A stretch of DNA of 61,877 bases from an uncultured Marvinbryantia sp. GTDB lineage: Bacteria; Bacillota; Clostridia; Lachnospirales; Lachnospiraceae. The stretch spans positions 1 through 61,877 of the forward strand of contig CALDMO010000019.1 of assembly GCA_937915375.1 (NCBI GenBank). The letters are read 5' to 3'. A program made the position numbers and the translations under genes. Shown piece by piece: positions 7,413 to 16,429 of the stretch (positions within the stretch are counted from its first letter, which is position 1; the number at the start of each line of letters is the position of its first letter). The notes under the pieces are model-generated. The model was not told the origin of the DNA. It saw nothing but the letters and a program-made list of their open reading frames with translations, and made no database searches.

Positions 7413-8198
7413 ATCCGCGATCTGTTTACCGGCGCTGTCCATATGATACTTCTCCTTATAGATCAGTTCCGAAATGGGGACAATTTCATACCCTTGCTCC
7501 TGCAGACCGCAGATCACTCCCTCCAAAGCCTGCGCTGTGTATTTCGCGCCGTTATGGCAGAGAATAATCGCTCCGTTTGCAAGCGCTTTGTGTTTCGTAA
7601 CTCGTTCTATAATATCCTGTACTCCATAATCCTTCCAATCAAGACTGTCCACCGACCACTGTATCGGATAGTAGCCGCATTCCATCGCTGTCAGAACAAC
7701 CTCATTATCATAATCGCCGTATGGCGGGCGAAACAGTTTCATCTCAATTCCGGTCAATTCTTTTACCCGGTTATGTACCGTCATCAGTTCGCTGATCTTT
7801 TCTTCTTTTGAAAGCTGGCTCATATTTTTATGGTTTTCGCTGTGATTGCCTAAATCATGTCCGGCTGCAGCAATCTTCTTTACATCCTCCGGAAACGATT
7901 TTACCCAGCCGCCAGTCATAAAAAAGGTTGCATGCAGCTTATATTTTCCAAGAATATCCAAGATCCGCTGCGTATCCTCATTGCCCCAAGCTGCATCAAA
8001 CGACAAACCTACCTGTTTTTTGTCCGTATCTACACAATAAATCGGCAATTCCCGCGCTCCCGCCCGACTGCTGCTCTGTACGGCTCGACTGCTAAAGCGC
8101 ACGCTCCCTGCTATTACCAAAAGTGTACATAAAAACAGCAGCCCGCCTGTGCGGTGCCGCTCTACGATTTTTTCCAGTCTTTTTCTTTGTTTTTGCAT
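7410..8198 (-). CDS. Polysaccharide deacetylase (CE4, PdaB-like), membrane-anchored
   Basis: The 262-residue protein has a basic N-terminus, one hydrophobic segment (about 18-34), and a NodB-type domain. The motifs are SFDAAWGNED (near 67; the usual DD pair reads DA, as in PdaB-type proteins), HSENH (metal His pair, near 120), RPPYG (near 160) and ILCHNG near the C-terminus. It should remove acetyl groups from cell-wall glycan outside the membrane. PdaB-like enzymes often act in sporulation, but no sporulation promoter could be read here. Confidence 0.88.
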   Translation of the reverse strand: MQKQRKRLEKIVERHRTGGLLFLCTLLVIAGSVRFSSRAVQSSSRAGARELPIYCVDTDKKQVGLSFDAAWGNEDTQRILDILGKYKLHATFFMTGGWVKSFPEDVKKIAAAGHDLGNHSENHKNMSQLSKEEKISELMTVHNRVKELTGIEMKLFRPPYGDYDNEVVLTAMECGYYPIQWSVDSLDWKDYGVQDIIERVTKHKALANGAIILCHNGAKYTAQALEGVICGLQEQGYEIVPISELIYKEKYHMDSAGKQIAD

Positions 8199-8309
8199 TG
8201 CTGTAGCCCCCGGCCATTCTTTTTACAATATATGAACTGCCCGGCCTGTACTATACAAAATTATCCTGCTCCGCCGCAATACATTCTTCACAAAGCATCT
8301 TTATCACAC

Positions 8310-8361
8310 AAAAAAAGGTTCGCCCCAAAGCATATCACTGCCTTTGGGCAAAACCTTTTTT
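8310..8361. terminator. Intrinsic terminator after rpoD
   Basis: AAAAAGGTT pairs with AACCTTTTT and CCCAAAG with CTTTGGG inside it, with flanking A- and T-runs, 6 bases after the rpoD stop codon. Confidence 0.9.
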
Positions 8362-8367
8362 ATAATA

Positions 8368-9489
8368 CTATACCAAAAAATCTTTCAAACGTTTGCTTCT
8401 GGACGGATGACGAAGCTTTCTCAAAGCCTTTGCTTCAATCTGACGGATACGTTCACGTGTAACATTGAACTCTTTTCCAACCTCTTCAAGCGTCCTTGCC
8501 CGGCCATCTACCAGACCGAAACGCAACTGCACTACCTGACGTTCTCTGTCAGTCAAAGATTCCAGCGCAGTGCCAAGTTCTTCACGAAGCATGGAAAATG
8601 CTGCAGAATCTGCCGGGGAAAGCGCGGAATCATCCTCGATAAAATCACCGAGATGGCTGTCATCCTCCTCACCGATCGGCGTATCCAAAGATACTGGATC
8701 GCGGGAAATTTTTAACACTTCTCGCACACGGGATACCGGTACGCCAAGCTTTTCCGCCACTTCCTCAGAGGTCGGTTCGCGGCCAAGCTCCTGCAGAAGC
8801 GTCCTGGTCATGCGCAATGTCTTATTAATTGTTTCAACCATATGCACCGGCACACGGATCGTTCTTCCTGTGTCCGCAATCCCTCTGGTGATAGCTTGTC
8901 TGATCCACCATGTCGCATAAGTACTGAATTTAAAGCCCTTGGCGTAATCAAATTTATCAACCGCCTTCATCAGCCCCATATTTCCTTCCTGAATCAGATC
9001 CAGAAAAGGCATGCCGCGGCCAACATATTTTTTAGCAATGCTGACAACCAAACGCAAGTTTGCCTCAATCAGCTGTTTCTTGGCGGATTCATCGCCTTCT
9101 TCCACTCTTTTTGCCAGTTCCACTTCTTCTTCTGTGGAAAGAAGCGGCACGTTACCGATTTCCTTCAGGTACATACGCACCGGGTCTTCAGTACTAACAC
9201 CTTCCAGAACATCTGTATCATCAATGATCTCAACTTCTTCTTCCGCAAGCAGGAGATCGTCGTCATTATCCAGCAGCAGTTCTGTTGTGTCATCCGCATT
9301 TTCTTCATGGAGAATGTCTACATTATTCTTTTCCAGATATTCCAGAACCAGATCCATCTTCTCTTCCTGAAGTGGTATCGCACCAAATGCATCATTCACC
9401 TCTTTGTAAGTCAGCACATTTTTCTTTGATTTTGCACTAACCAACAGGCCTTCCAGTGTTTTCATAAACTGTTCCTGTAATTCATCCAT
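8368..9489 (-). CDS. rpoD: RNA polymerase primary sigma factor (RpoD/SigA)
   Basis: This is the sigma-70 factor that directs RNA polymerase to housekeeping promoters. The 373-residue protein has an acidic sigma 1.1-like N-terminus (1-100), region 1.2 (DPVRMYLKEIG), region 2 with LIQEGNMGLMKAVDKFDY and FSTYATWWIRQAI (the -10 recognition helix), region 3, and region 4 with the helix-turn-helix VTRERIRQIEAKALRKLRH. The size is typical for Clostridia. Unusually, the gene upstream is not dnaG but a clpX-family gene, which it overlaps by 8 bases (shared ATGGATGA). An intrinsic terminator follows. Confidence 0.97.
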   Translation of the reverse strand: MDELQEQFMKTLEGLLVSAKSKKNVLTYKEVNDAFGAIPLQEEKMDLVLEYLEKNNVDILHEENADDTTELLLDNDDDLLLAEEEVEIIDDTDVLEGVSTEDPVRMYLKEIGNVPLLSTEEEVELAKRVEEGDESAKKQLIEANLRLVVSIAKKYVGRGMPFLDLIQEGNMGLMKAVDKFDYAKGFKFSTYATWWIRQAITRGIADTGRTIRVPVHMVETINKTLRMTRTLLQELGREPTSEEVAEKLGVPVSRVREVLKISRDPVSLDTPIGEEDDSHLGDFIEDDSALSPADSAAFSMLREELGTALESLTDRERQVVQLRFGLVDGRARTLEEVGKEFNVTRERIRQIEAKALRKLRHPSRSKRLKDFLV

Positions 9490-10879
9490 AAATTGCCAAA
9501 TCTCCTCTCAGGGTAATCTGCGGACCGCCGGTATGCTCGACATATTCCCTGGTAATCGTTACTTTACCAATATTGTCATCTTTGGGAATTTCATACATAA
9601 TATCAAGCATTATTTCTTCAATAATCGCCCGCAGTGCCCGCGCACCTGTCTTTTTCTCCAGCGCGCGTTCCGCGATCGCCTCCAGCGCTCCGTCCTCAAA
9701 CTCCAATTGTACTTCATCCAACGCCAGCAGTTTCTGATACTGCTTTAAAATCGCATTTTTCGGTTCTTTTAAGATTTTCACCAGCATATCCTTCGTCAGA
9801 CCCTGCAGAGAAAATATGATCGGGAGACGTCCGATAAATTCCGGGATCATACCGAATGAACGGATGTCCTCAATGGTTACCTTGTCCAAAATGTTCGGAT
9901 CGTTGTCATACTTGTCTTTGAGATCTGCGCGGAAACCAATGGAAGCCTGTTTATTCAGACGCTCCTTAATGATATCTTCCAGTCCCGGAAATGCCCCGCC
10001 GCATATAAACAGGATGTTGCGCGTATTCACCGTTTCCAATGGGACCATGGCATTTTTACTGTTGGCTCCTACCGGAACCTCCACATCACTGCCTTCTAAT
10101 AGTTTTAACATTCCCTGCTGAACGGATTCTCCGCTTACATCTCTCTGGTTAGTATTTTTCTTTTTTGCAATCTTATCAATTTCATCAATAAAAATAATAC
10201 CCTGTTCCGCGCGCTGCACATCATTGTCCGCCGCCGCCAGAAGCTTCGTCACAACGCTTTCAATATCATCACCGATATAACCAGCCTCTGTCAGCGATGT
10301 AGCATCCGCGATTGCAAGTGGCACATCCAGAAGCTTTGCAAGTGTCTTGACCAAATAGGTCTTGCCAGAACCAGTCGGTCCGATCATCAGCATGTTCGAC
10401 TTTTCGATTTCAATCTCATCCATCGTGCCAGTCGCCACACGCTTATAATGATTGTAAACCCCGACAGAAATTACTTTTTTGGCATATTCCTGCCCGATCA
10501 CATACTCATCCAATCCTGCCTTGATCTTATGCGGAGCCGGAATAGACTTGATGTCAAATATTTTTTTTGCTTCTTCTGGGGATTTTTTCTTTTTTACACG
10601 CTGCCGTTTGGGAATCTCCTCCGGCATATCTGACAGATGAATCATCTGCATATTTGGAAACTTTTTGGATAATTCCATCAGTTCCCGATAACTGTTCTCA
10701 TCCATCGTACTCATCGCATTAAACGACTTCTGTAAACAGTCCGGACAAATCGTAATCTGATTCATCAATTCGATCATCTTTCCGGCTTTGCTCTCCGGGC
10801 GATGGCAAATGTAGCAGATTTTTTCATATTCGTCTTTATCTTGTTCCTCTTCTCTTAAAGTATCTTTTTCTTCTGACAC
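9482..10879 (-). CDS. clpX: ClpX-family AAA+ unfoldase upstream of rpoD
   Basis: ClpX unfolds tagged proteins and feeds them to ClpP. The protein of 465 residues has an N-terminal zinc site of type CxxC...CxxC (CYICH near 22 and CPDC near 46), Walker A GPTGSGKT (near 168), Walker B IIFIDEIDK, the pore loop GYIGDD, sensor 2 GARALR and an IGF tripeptide in the loop that docks to ClpP. It is longer than usual (about 420) because of a Lys-rich linker. The start is a GTG at 10879 behind AAAGGAG. It shares its last 8 bases with rpoD, so the two are translationally coupled. Whether this is the only clpX of the genome or a second copy cannot be told; the zinc domain diverges from canonical ClpX. Confidence 0.88.
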   Translation of the reverse strand: MSEEKDTLREEEQDKDEYEKICYICHRPESKAGKMIELMNQITICPDCLQKSFNAMSTMDENSYRELMELSKKFPNMQMIHLSDMPEEIPKRQRVKKKKSPEEAKKIFDIKSIPAPHKIKAGLDEYVIGQEYAKKVISVGVYNHYKRVATGTMDEIEIEKSNMLMIGPTGSGKTYLVKTLAKLLDVPLAIADATSLTEAGYIGDDIESVVTKLLAAADNDVQRAEQGIIFIDEIDKIAKKKNTNQRDVSGESVQQGMLKLLEGSDVEVPVGANSKNAMVPLETVNTRNILFICGGAFPGLEDIIKERLNKQASIGFRADLKDKYDNDPNILDKVTIEDIRSFGMIPEFIGRLPIIFSLQGLTKDMLVKILKEPKNAILKQYQKLLALDEVQLEFEDGALEAIAERALEKKTGARALRAIIEEIMLDIMYEIPKDDNIGKVTITREYVEHTGGPQITLRGDLAIYG

Positions 10880-10928
10880 TGAATCCTCTCCTTTGACTGT
10901 ATATAACTAGCCCATCATAAGTAATAAT

Positions 10929-10957
10929 ATCATATTCCTTTTGCTTATACAAGTAAA
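10929..10957 (-). promoter_or_regulatory. Sigma-A promoter of the clpX-rpoD operon
   Basis: TTTACT (10952-10957) and TATGAT (10929-10934) are 17 nt apart on the minus strand, about 50 bases before the GTG start. Confidence 0.7.
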
Positions 10958-10978
10958 GTTTTATCTTTTTTCGGACAC

Positions 10979-11015
10979 AAAAGAGGGTGTTCCATTTTCA
11001 TGGGATACCCTCTTT
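10979..11015. terminator. Intrinsic terminator after htrA
   Basis: AAAGAGGG pairs with CCCTCTTT, and the stem continues with wobble pairs to the loop TTTTCA. It lies 33 bases after the htrA stop codon. Confidence 0.82.
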
Positions 11016-11048
11016 ACTGCCTGCATTCTATCCGATTGAAACGGTCAT

Positions 11049-12455
11049 TTAAAAACCGAACCCACCGAAGAAATCATCAAAATCGCCGAAATACCCGCCA
11101 TAACCGTCATCATAGCCGTAATCATAATACTCTTCCGGAACGTCTTCTCTATTCTCTCTCTGCGAGCCATCGTCTGTCCTCAGTTCATTTTCAGACTTCG
11201 GCAGATCTGATTTTTTGCCAAGTGTTACTTCAAATTCTTTTTCCGCGTAACCATTCTCACCGGCACGTTTTACCGTAATAACAATTGTCTCACCCGCTGC
11301 GTAATATTTCATGCGCTCCATAAGATCCGCCTTGGATGAAATGGATGTCTTTTCTATCTTTGTGATGATATCGCCCTGGCGAATACCCGCTTTTTCTGCC
11401 GCGCTGTCCTCTGTCAGTTTGGAAACAAATGCGCCGGCCGGCAAATTGTAAATCTGAACCGCTTCTTCAGATACATCGATTGGAACCACGCCAAGCGCGC
11501 CCGCCTTATCTTCATCCACTTTCGTTCTGGTGGTCTGGTTCATCAATTCCTCGATTGTATCTTTTGCCGCATTGATCGGAATCGCGTAACCCATACCTTC
11601 CACACCTGTTGCGGAAGCTTTAGCAGAGTTAATACCGATCAGGCGACCTTCCATATCCAGCAGCGCGCCGCCGCTGTTGCCGCCGTTGATCGCTGCATCT
11701 GTCTGCAGCATGTTATTTGTCACCACGCCGTTTGCTGTATTGACACTCACTTCACGGTCCAGCGCGCTGATGATCCCGAATGTTACAGACTGTCCGTAAC
11801 CAAGCGCGTTACCGATTGCAACCGCCCATTCACCGACCTCCACAGTATCGGAATCTCCCATCTGCACGATACCGATCTTATCTGCCACTTCCTCGGAAAT
11901 ATCATCTAACTTTACTGCCACAACCGCCAGATCCAGAGAAGAATCCGTTCCCTTCACCTGCGCCGGCACCAGTTTTTCATCCTCGTCTTCCGGATCATCC
12001 ATCGTGACGCTGAAGCAGATTGTCAGTTCTTCCGCTCCCTCAACCACATGATTGTTGGTAGCGATCAAAAGTTCGGTATCGCTTTTTGCCACAATAATAC
12101 CGGAACCGCTACTCTCAGAATCAAACTCATAACGTGTACCGAAAAAATCTATCTGCTCTACGCCCACATTTGTAATAGCTACGATTGCCGGCATCACATC
12201 CGCAGCCACCTTTTTTATATTCGGAAGGGACGCGTGCGCCTCCTCCTGCACCGGGATGTCCGCAATGGCCAACCCTTCGTCGCTGTTAAAGGAACTCTCC
12301 TCCAGCTTTGCACCCCCATCCATATTGATAGAAGTTTCCAGAGTGATGCGATTTTCTTCTTCCTTCGTATCCTCCAGACCGTATGCCTGTATGCCGAGCG
12401 CCCCTACTGTAAGCGCTGCAGTCAGCCCAAGCGCTATCATTCTCTTTCTTTTCAT
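11049..12455 (-). CDS. htrA: HtrA/DegP-type serine protease with PDZ domain
   Basis: HtrA proteases degrade or refold damaged exported proteins at the cell surface. The 468-residue protein has an N-terminal signal or anchor segment (about 6-25), a trypsin-like domain with His in NNHVVEG (near 136), Asp in LDLAVVAV (near 175) and Ser in INGGNSGGAL (near 260), and one PDZ domain (about 320-410). A charged linker and an odd tail of about 30 residues made of Gly, Asp, Tyr and Phe end the protein. It has its own terminator and an inverted repeat upstream. Confidence 0.93.
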   Translation of the reverse strand: MKRKRMIALGLTAALTVGALGIQAYGLEDTKEEENRITLETSINMDGGAKLEESSFNSDEGLAIADIPVQEEAHASLPNIKKVAADVMPAIVAITNVGVEQIDFFGTRYEFDSESSGSGIIVAKSDTELLIATNNHVVEGAEELTICFSVTMDDPEDEDEKLVPAQVKGTDSSLDLAVVAVKLDDISEEVADKIGIVQMGDSDTVEVGEWAVAIGNALGYGQSVTFGIISALDREVSVNTANGVVTNNMLQTDAAINGGNSGGALLDMEGRLIGINSAKASATGVEGMGYAIPINAAKDTIEELMNQTTRTKVDEDKAGALGVVPIDVSEEAVQIYNLPAGAFVSKLTEDSAAEKAGIRQGDIITKIEKTSISSKADLMERMKYYAAGETIVITVKRAGENGYAEKEFEVTLGKKSDLPKSENELRTDDGSQRENREDVPEEYYDYGYDDGYGGYFGDFDDFFGGFGF

Positions 12456-12483
12456 AAATCACACCTCCAACGTTTTCATCTGT

Positions 12484-12523
12484 AGTTATCATAACAATCA
12501 TTTGTGTTTTATTTGTGATAACT
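12484..12523. promoter_or_regulatory. Inverted repeat upstream of htrA, possible operator
   Basis: AGTTATCA (12484-12491) and TGATAACT (12516-12523) form a perfect 8-bp inverted repeat with 24 bases between them, in the 71-base gap before htrA. A clear -35/-10 pair could not be assigned here. Confidence 0.4.
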
Positions 12524-12526
12524 CTA

Positions 12527-13483
12527 TCAAAAATTTTTGTCCTGCCAATATTTTTTATTCATCGAACAGCACAAAACAATTTTTTTTGGAAGATGCCGAT
12601 AACGTTTGCCGAGAAAATAGCCGAGATACTTCCAGCCGCTCTGCCAGATCAGTTCCGGGATCAGATAAGCCTTTCCCACGCGTATCAGATAACTAACGGT
12701 ACTCATTACCATACGAATGCCTTCTTTCTCTGAAGGCACAGCGTCGAAGATCTCCGCATGGTCCGACTGAGAAACCGCCAGATCAAAATTACGATGAAAT
12801 TGCTGCAGCGCTGAATAGTTGTGAGAGTGAATCACTCTTGCCTGTGCCTCATAGGAAACCTCATAACCGCTTTGAATCAGCCCCGCTGCGTATATCATAT
12901 CCTCATTAAAAATCGTCTTTTTTTCAAATCCGCCCTGTTTCAAATAAATATCTCTCACATAAGCGGCACAAACATTCGAGCAAAAATACGTTTTGATTCC
13001 AAGAATATCAAGATCTTCCTTTGTCTTAAGACGGCTGGCTGATCCGTAGTTAAAACTGCGCGTATATTTTTCCAGAAAACGACAGCCTTCCTGCGGCAGC
13101 TGCCGCGCATAGGCCGCCGCTGTCCGACCAGAAAGAGAAGCCGTTAAATTTTCCAGCAGATATTCATCTGCCGGCACAGCATCCTGCGTCATAAATACCA
13201 GAATATCAGCATTTGACAGCCGTGCCGCAAAATCTCTTGTTCCACCGTGATCATATGCTTCTGCACGGATATGGCACAGCAAAACAGGTATTCCTTCCGG
13301 TGTCTGGCCATTCTCGTAATGTTCCCGCTCGATTGGCGCTGCATCCCACCACGCCTTTTCGGTATTCATCAGTATGATCCGCGACGGACGTTTTGTCTGT
13401 CGCTCCAAACCATTGATTAATTTTTCAAATACTGGTCCCGGCTTACAGACCGGGATGATAACATCTATTGTGCGAGTATCCAT
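12527..13483 (-). CDS. GT2 glycosyltransferase, rhamnosyltransferase-like
   Basis: The 318-residue protein has a GT-A fold of family 2: N-terminal DVIIPVCKPG, the HGGTRDFAA segment (near 79), the DxD-like MTQDAVP (near 101) and FNEDMIYA (near 197) for the acceptor site. The HGGTR/TQDA pattern is typical for rhamnosyltransferases that use dTDP-rhamnose. It is the last gene of the glycan locus and is separated from the LCP gene by a hairpin, so it may be expressed at a lower level. The sugar is inferred. Confidence 0.8.
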   Translation of the reverse strand: MDTRTIDVIIPVCKPGPVFEKLINGLERQTKRPSRIILMNTEKAWWDAAPIEREHYENGQTPEGIPVLLCHIRAEAYDHGGTRDFAARLSNADILVFMTQDAVPADEYLLENLTASLSGRTAAAYARQLPQEGCRFLEKYTRSFNYGSASRLKTKEDLDILGIKTYFCSNVCAAYVRDIYLKQGGFEKKTIFNEDMIYAAGLIQSGYEVSYEAQARVIHSHNYSALQQFHRNFDLAVSQSDHAEIFDAVPSEKEGIRMVMSTVSYLIRVGKAYLIPELIWQSGWKYLGYFLGKRYRHLPKKIVLCCSMNKKYWQDKNF

Positions 13484-13511
13484 GCGGATTCCTCCTATAT
13501 CTAATCGTCAG

Positions 13512-13538
13512 AAAAGGACTGCGCTACGCAGCCCTTTT
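13512..13538. terminator. Hairpin after the LCP gene, likely terminator or attenuator
   Basis: AAAAGGACTGCG and CGCAGCCCTTTT form a stem with one mismatch and a CTA loop, 9 bases after the LCP stop codon. It separates the main glycan operon from the last GT2 gene. Confidence 0.7.
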
Positions 13539-13546
13539 CCATGTTT

Positions 13547-14929
13547 TTATTCTGCATAATATCCTGTATAGTTCGAAATATAAGCACTGATTTCCTGTAC
13601 CTGAGAAGACGGAACATAATTCTGCGTACCGAACAGGAATTCATGAAGCTCTGTCACATTTGACTGCAGATCCACCGGTACAACGATATCGCCCCAGTCC
13701 GATCCCATCGCGGTTTTATTAAACGGAAATCCCGCGGTCTCACCGATTTTATATGCAGCCACATCTTTTGCCAGACTTAAAATCTCTGTCTTTGTCAGAT
13801 TGGTCGTGATATATGGCAGTATCTGATCGATCATACCCGTCAGCGTCAGGATATCCAGCTTCTGTACTTTTTCAAAAATCTTTCCCAGTACCGTTCTCTG
13901 ACGCTCCGTACGCTCATAATCAGCACCATCCGTATATCGGATACGGCAGTAAGACATCGCCTGCAGACCGTTTAATACCTGCGGACCTGTCTCTGTCACC
14001 GGAATGATCTCTTTTCCAGTAATCTCTGACCCCTCTACCTGATAATTGTTCAAATGCGTAATTTCATCATCCCGGACGTCAATTTCAACGCCCCCGACCA
14101 TATCCACCACTTCCGCAACAACGCTCATATCCACGGATACATAGTTCGTAATGTCAAGATCCAGATTTCTGTTCAGCATATTGATCGAACGGCTTGCTCC
14201 GCCCGCCTCATAACATTCCGTTGCCTTACGATAATGACCGTCTGTATTATCAAGATACGTATCACGGTAAACCGATACCAGTTTTACCTCTTTCGTTGCC
14301 CGATCGATACTGGCAACCATAATGGTATCTGTTCTGGTCTGCATGGAAGTCTCCCCGCTTCTGGAATCCACGCCGTACAACGCAATATTCCAGTAATCAT
14401 TGAGCTGTTCCACAACCTCTTCGTCAAGCTGTTCTACCACCTGCTGTTTGATCTCTTCTTCATTTTCAAGTTCTACGGTTTCCATCTTAGAAAATGCCGC
14501 CGCAATATAAAGTGCGCCGGCGAGTATTACAAGAACAATCACCTCTACCACAAACATCACAATTTTTCTTGTACGGCGCTTCTTTTTCTTTCTCAAGGCT
14601 TCTGCCTGCGCTTCACTTCCCGGCTGCTGATAGCCGGTGTTCCGGCTGTACTGTTGCTGATAAGGCTGACCGTTCATCGGCTGCTGATAATAAGGATCGC
14701 CGCCTCCCTGATAATTCGGCTGACCGCCCATCGGCTGCTGATAGTATGGATCGCTGTTTCCCTGGTAATTCGGCTGACCGTTCATCGGCTGCTGGTAATA
14801 CGGATCATTGCCTCCCTGATAGTTTGGCTGGCCGTCCATCGGCTGATACGGCTGATACGGCTGGTAGCCCTGCTGGTTTATCTGTGCCCCACTGCGTCTT
14901 TCTTCCCTGCTTTTTTTCTTTCGCGCCAT
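13547..14929 (-). CDS. LytR-CpsA-Psr (LCP) family protein with Tyr/Gln-rich repeats in the cytoplasmic tail
   Basis: LCP enzymes move undecaprenyl-pyrophosphate-linked glycans onto peptidoglycan outside the membrane. The 460-residue protein has a cytoplasmic N-terminus of about 120 residues with 3.5 tandem 18-residue repeats, a Lys/Arg cluster, one membrane helix (about 122-146) and the LCP domain (about 180-400). In it VDSRSGETSMQTRTDTIM and RDTYLDN carry the phosphate-binding Arg and Asp residues, and RIRYTDGADYERTERQR is the second signature. Placed at the end of the glycan operon, it is the probable ligase for the glycan. Confidence 0.92.
   Translation of the reverse strand: MARKKKSREERRSGAQINQQGYQPYQPYQPMDGQPNYQGGNDPYYQQPMNGQPNYQGNSDPYYQQPMGGQPNYQGGGDPYYQQPMNGQPYQQQYSRNTGYQQPGSEAQAEALRKKKKRRTRKIVMFVVEVIVLVILAGALYIAAAFSKMETVELENEEEIKQQVVEQLDEEVVEQLNDYWNIALYGVDSRSGETSMQTRTDTIMVASIDRATKEVKLVSVYRDTYLDNTDGHYRKATECYEAGGASRSINMLNRNLDLDITNYVSVDMSVVAEVVDMVGGVEIDVRDDEITHLNNYQVEGSEITGKEIIPVTETGPQVLNGLQAMSYCRIRYTDGADYERTERQRTVLGKIFEKVQKLDILTLTGMIDQILPYITTNLTKTEILSLAKDVAAYKIGETAGFPFNKTAMGSDWGDIVVPVDLQSNVTELHEFLFGTQNYVPSSQVQEISAYISNYTGYYAE
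14651..14842 (-). repeat. Tandem 54-bp repeats inside the LCP gene
   Basis: About 3.5 copies encode the unit PMxGQPNYQGxxDPYYQQ (x marks variable residues). Confidence 0.85.
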
Positions 14930-14945
14930 AATACTCCTCTTTTCC

Positions 14946-16346
14946 CTAATATGCGTTTTTATTTACAAACCCCTTGTAAATTGTCATAAGTATAATCTTC
15001 ACATCCAGGCCAAACGTCCAGTTTTCTATATAATACAAATCGTACTCGATTCGTTTTCGTATCGAGGTATCTCCTCGAAGTCCATTCACCTGTGCCCATC
15101 CGGTCATTCCCGGACGTACCTGATGCTTGATCATATATCTGGGAATCTCTTCCCTGAATTTTTCAACAAACTGCGGCCGCTCCGGACGCGGGCCGATCAG
15201 ACTCATCTCACCGCGCAGTACATTGATCAGCTGCGGCAATTCATCAATACTTGTTTTTCTCAAAAACTTACCAACATTTGTCACACGCGGATCGTTCTTT
15301 GTCGTCCAGCCTTTCTGCTCATTTTGCTTTTTCTGTACTTCCATCGAGCGGAATTTATACATGATAAACGGCCGGTTGTGCAAACCCACTCTCTCCTGCT
15401 TAAAAATCAGCGGTCCCGGAGAAGTAATTTTCACCAGAATCGCCGCCACCAACATCACCGGCGAAAAAAGAACCAAACAGATGGACGCTCCAACCAAATC
15501 TGTCAGACGTTTAATAATCATATTAAACGTATTTGACAGCGGAACATATCGAATGTTGATTACCGGAAGTCCCATCAAATCTTCGGTATACGGTTTTGTC
15601 GGAATAATGTTTCCATAATCGGGAATAAATTTGGTGTGTACTCCGGATTTTTCGCAAGACGCCACAATACGCTCCAGCTTGTAGTATTCTGCAAGCCCAA
15701 GCGTAATCGCAATCTCATCCAGTGAATTTAAAGCTAAAATATTCATCAGCTCATCCGTACGGCCAATCACCGAAATCCCCCGGTAATTTGTGCCGCGCTG
15801 CGCAACATCATCAAGAATCCCGCGAATCTTATAGCCCCACTGCGGATTCTCAATAATACGGTCTATATATTCCTTTGCTGCAGTGCCGTATCCGACCAGA
15901 AGGATATGTTTTAAATTCATCCCTCTTTTTCGAATATCCATCAGCACCTTGCGTATAATAATCCTCGCAATGATATCAAGCGTAACATTTAATATAAAAA
16001 AGATACCGATCAGGCCTCGTGAAAAATCCACCTGTTTTGCCAGCATAGCCGCCGCCAGAAAAATCAGGCACCCCAACAGATTTGCTTTGATCACGTTTCC
16101 ATATTCTAATCTGCGTCCCTGCACCCGCTTCGGCGAATACAAATTAAACGCAGAATACAAGAAAAGCATTCCCGGAACCAACGGCAAAAGCACCATCAGA
16201 TACAATTCATCCGGTAATGTTCCCGCTCCTGGATCTGTAAAGATCTTTATCTGCAGAAACCATGCCGCCACATACGAAAATATCACAATCAATACATCAA
16301 TCAGGACATGCAGTCGATTAAAATATTTCTGATTATCTTTAATCAA
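14946..16346 (-). CDS. Undecaprenyl-phosphate sugar phosphotransferase (WcaJ/WbaP-type polyprenyl glycosylphosphotransferase)
   Basis: This enzyme should move a sugar 1-phosphate from a nucleotide sugar to undecaprenyl phosphate and so start the glycan chain. The 466-residue protein has four or five N-terminal membrane helices, a Rossmann-like CoA-binding-type domain (LLVGYGTAAKEYI near 148), a reentrant helix, and the C-terminal catalytic domain with KFRSM, KTSIDELPQ, LIGPRPERP and MTGWAQVNG. The start is a TTG behind GAGGAG. The first sugar is probably glucose or galactose (inference). It lies 16 bases upstream of the LCP gene. Confidence 0.92.
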   Translation of the reverse strand: MIKDNQKYFNRLHVLIDVLIVIFSYVAAWFLQIKIFTDPGAGTLPDELYLMVLLPLVPGMLFLYSAFNLYSPKRVQGRRLEYGNVIKANLLGCLIFLAAAMLAKQVDFSRGLIGIFFILNVTLDIIARIIIRKVLMDIRKRGMNLKHILLVGYGTAAKEYIDRIIENPQWGYKIRGILDDVAQRGTNYRGISVIGRTDELMNILALNSLDEIAITLGLAEYYKLERIVASCEKSGVHTKFIPDYGNIIPTKPYTEDLMGLPVINIRYVPLSNTFNMIIKRLTDLVGASICLVLFSPVMLVAAILVKITSPGPLIFKQERVGLHNRPFIMYKFRSMEVQKKQNEQKGWTTKNDPRVTNVGKFLRKTSIDELPQLINVLRGEMSLIGPRPERPQFVEKFREEIPRYMIKHQVRPGMTGWAQVNGLRGDTSIRKRIEYDLYYIENWTFGLDVKIILMTIYKGFVNKNAY

Positions 16347-16429
16347 TCTGTTTCACTCCTCGCTTCTGTCCATATCTTTTTACATCATACACTTTACCGC
16401 TTAAAAAAGCAACTGTCGATTACAAAATC

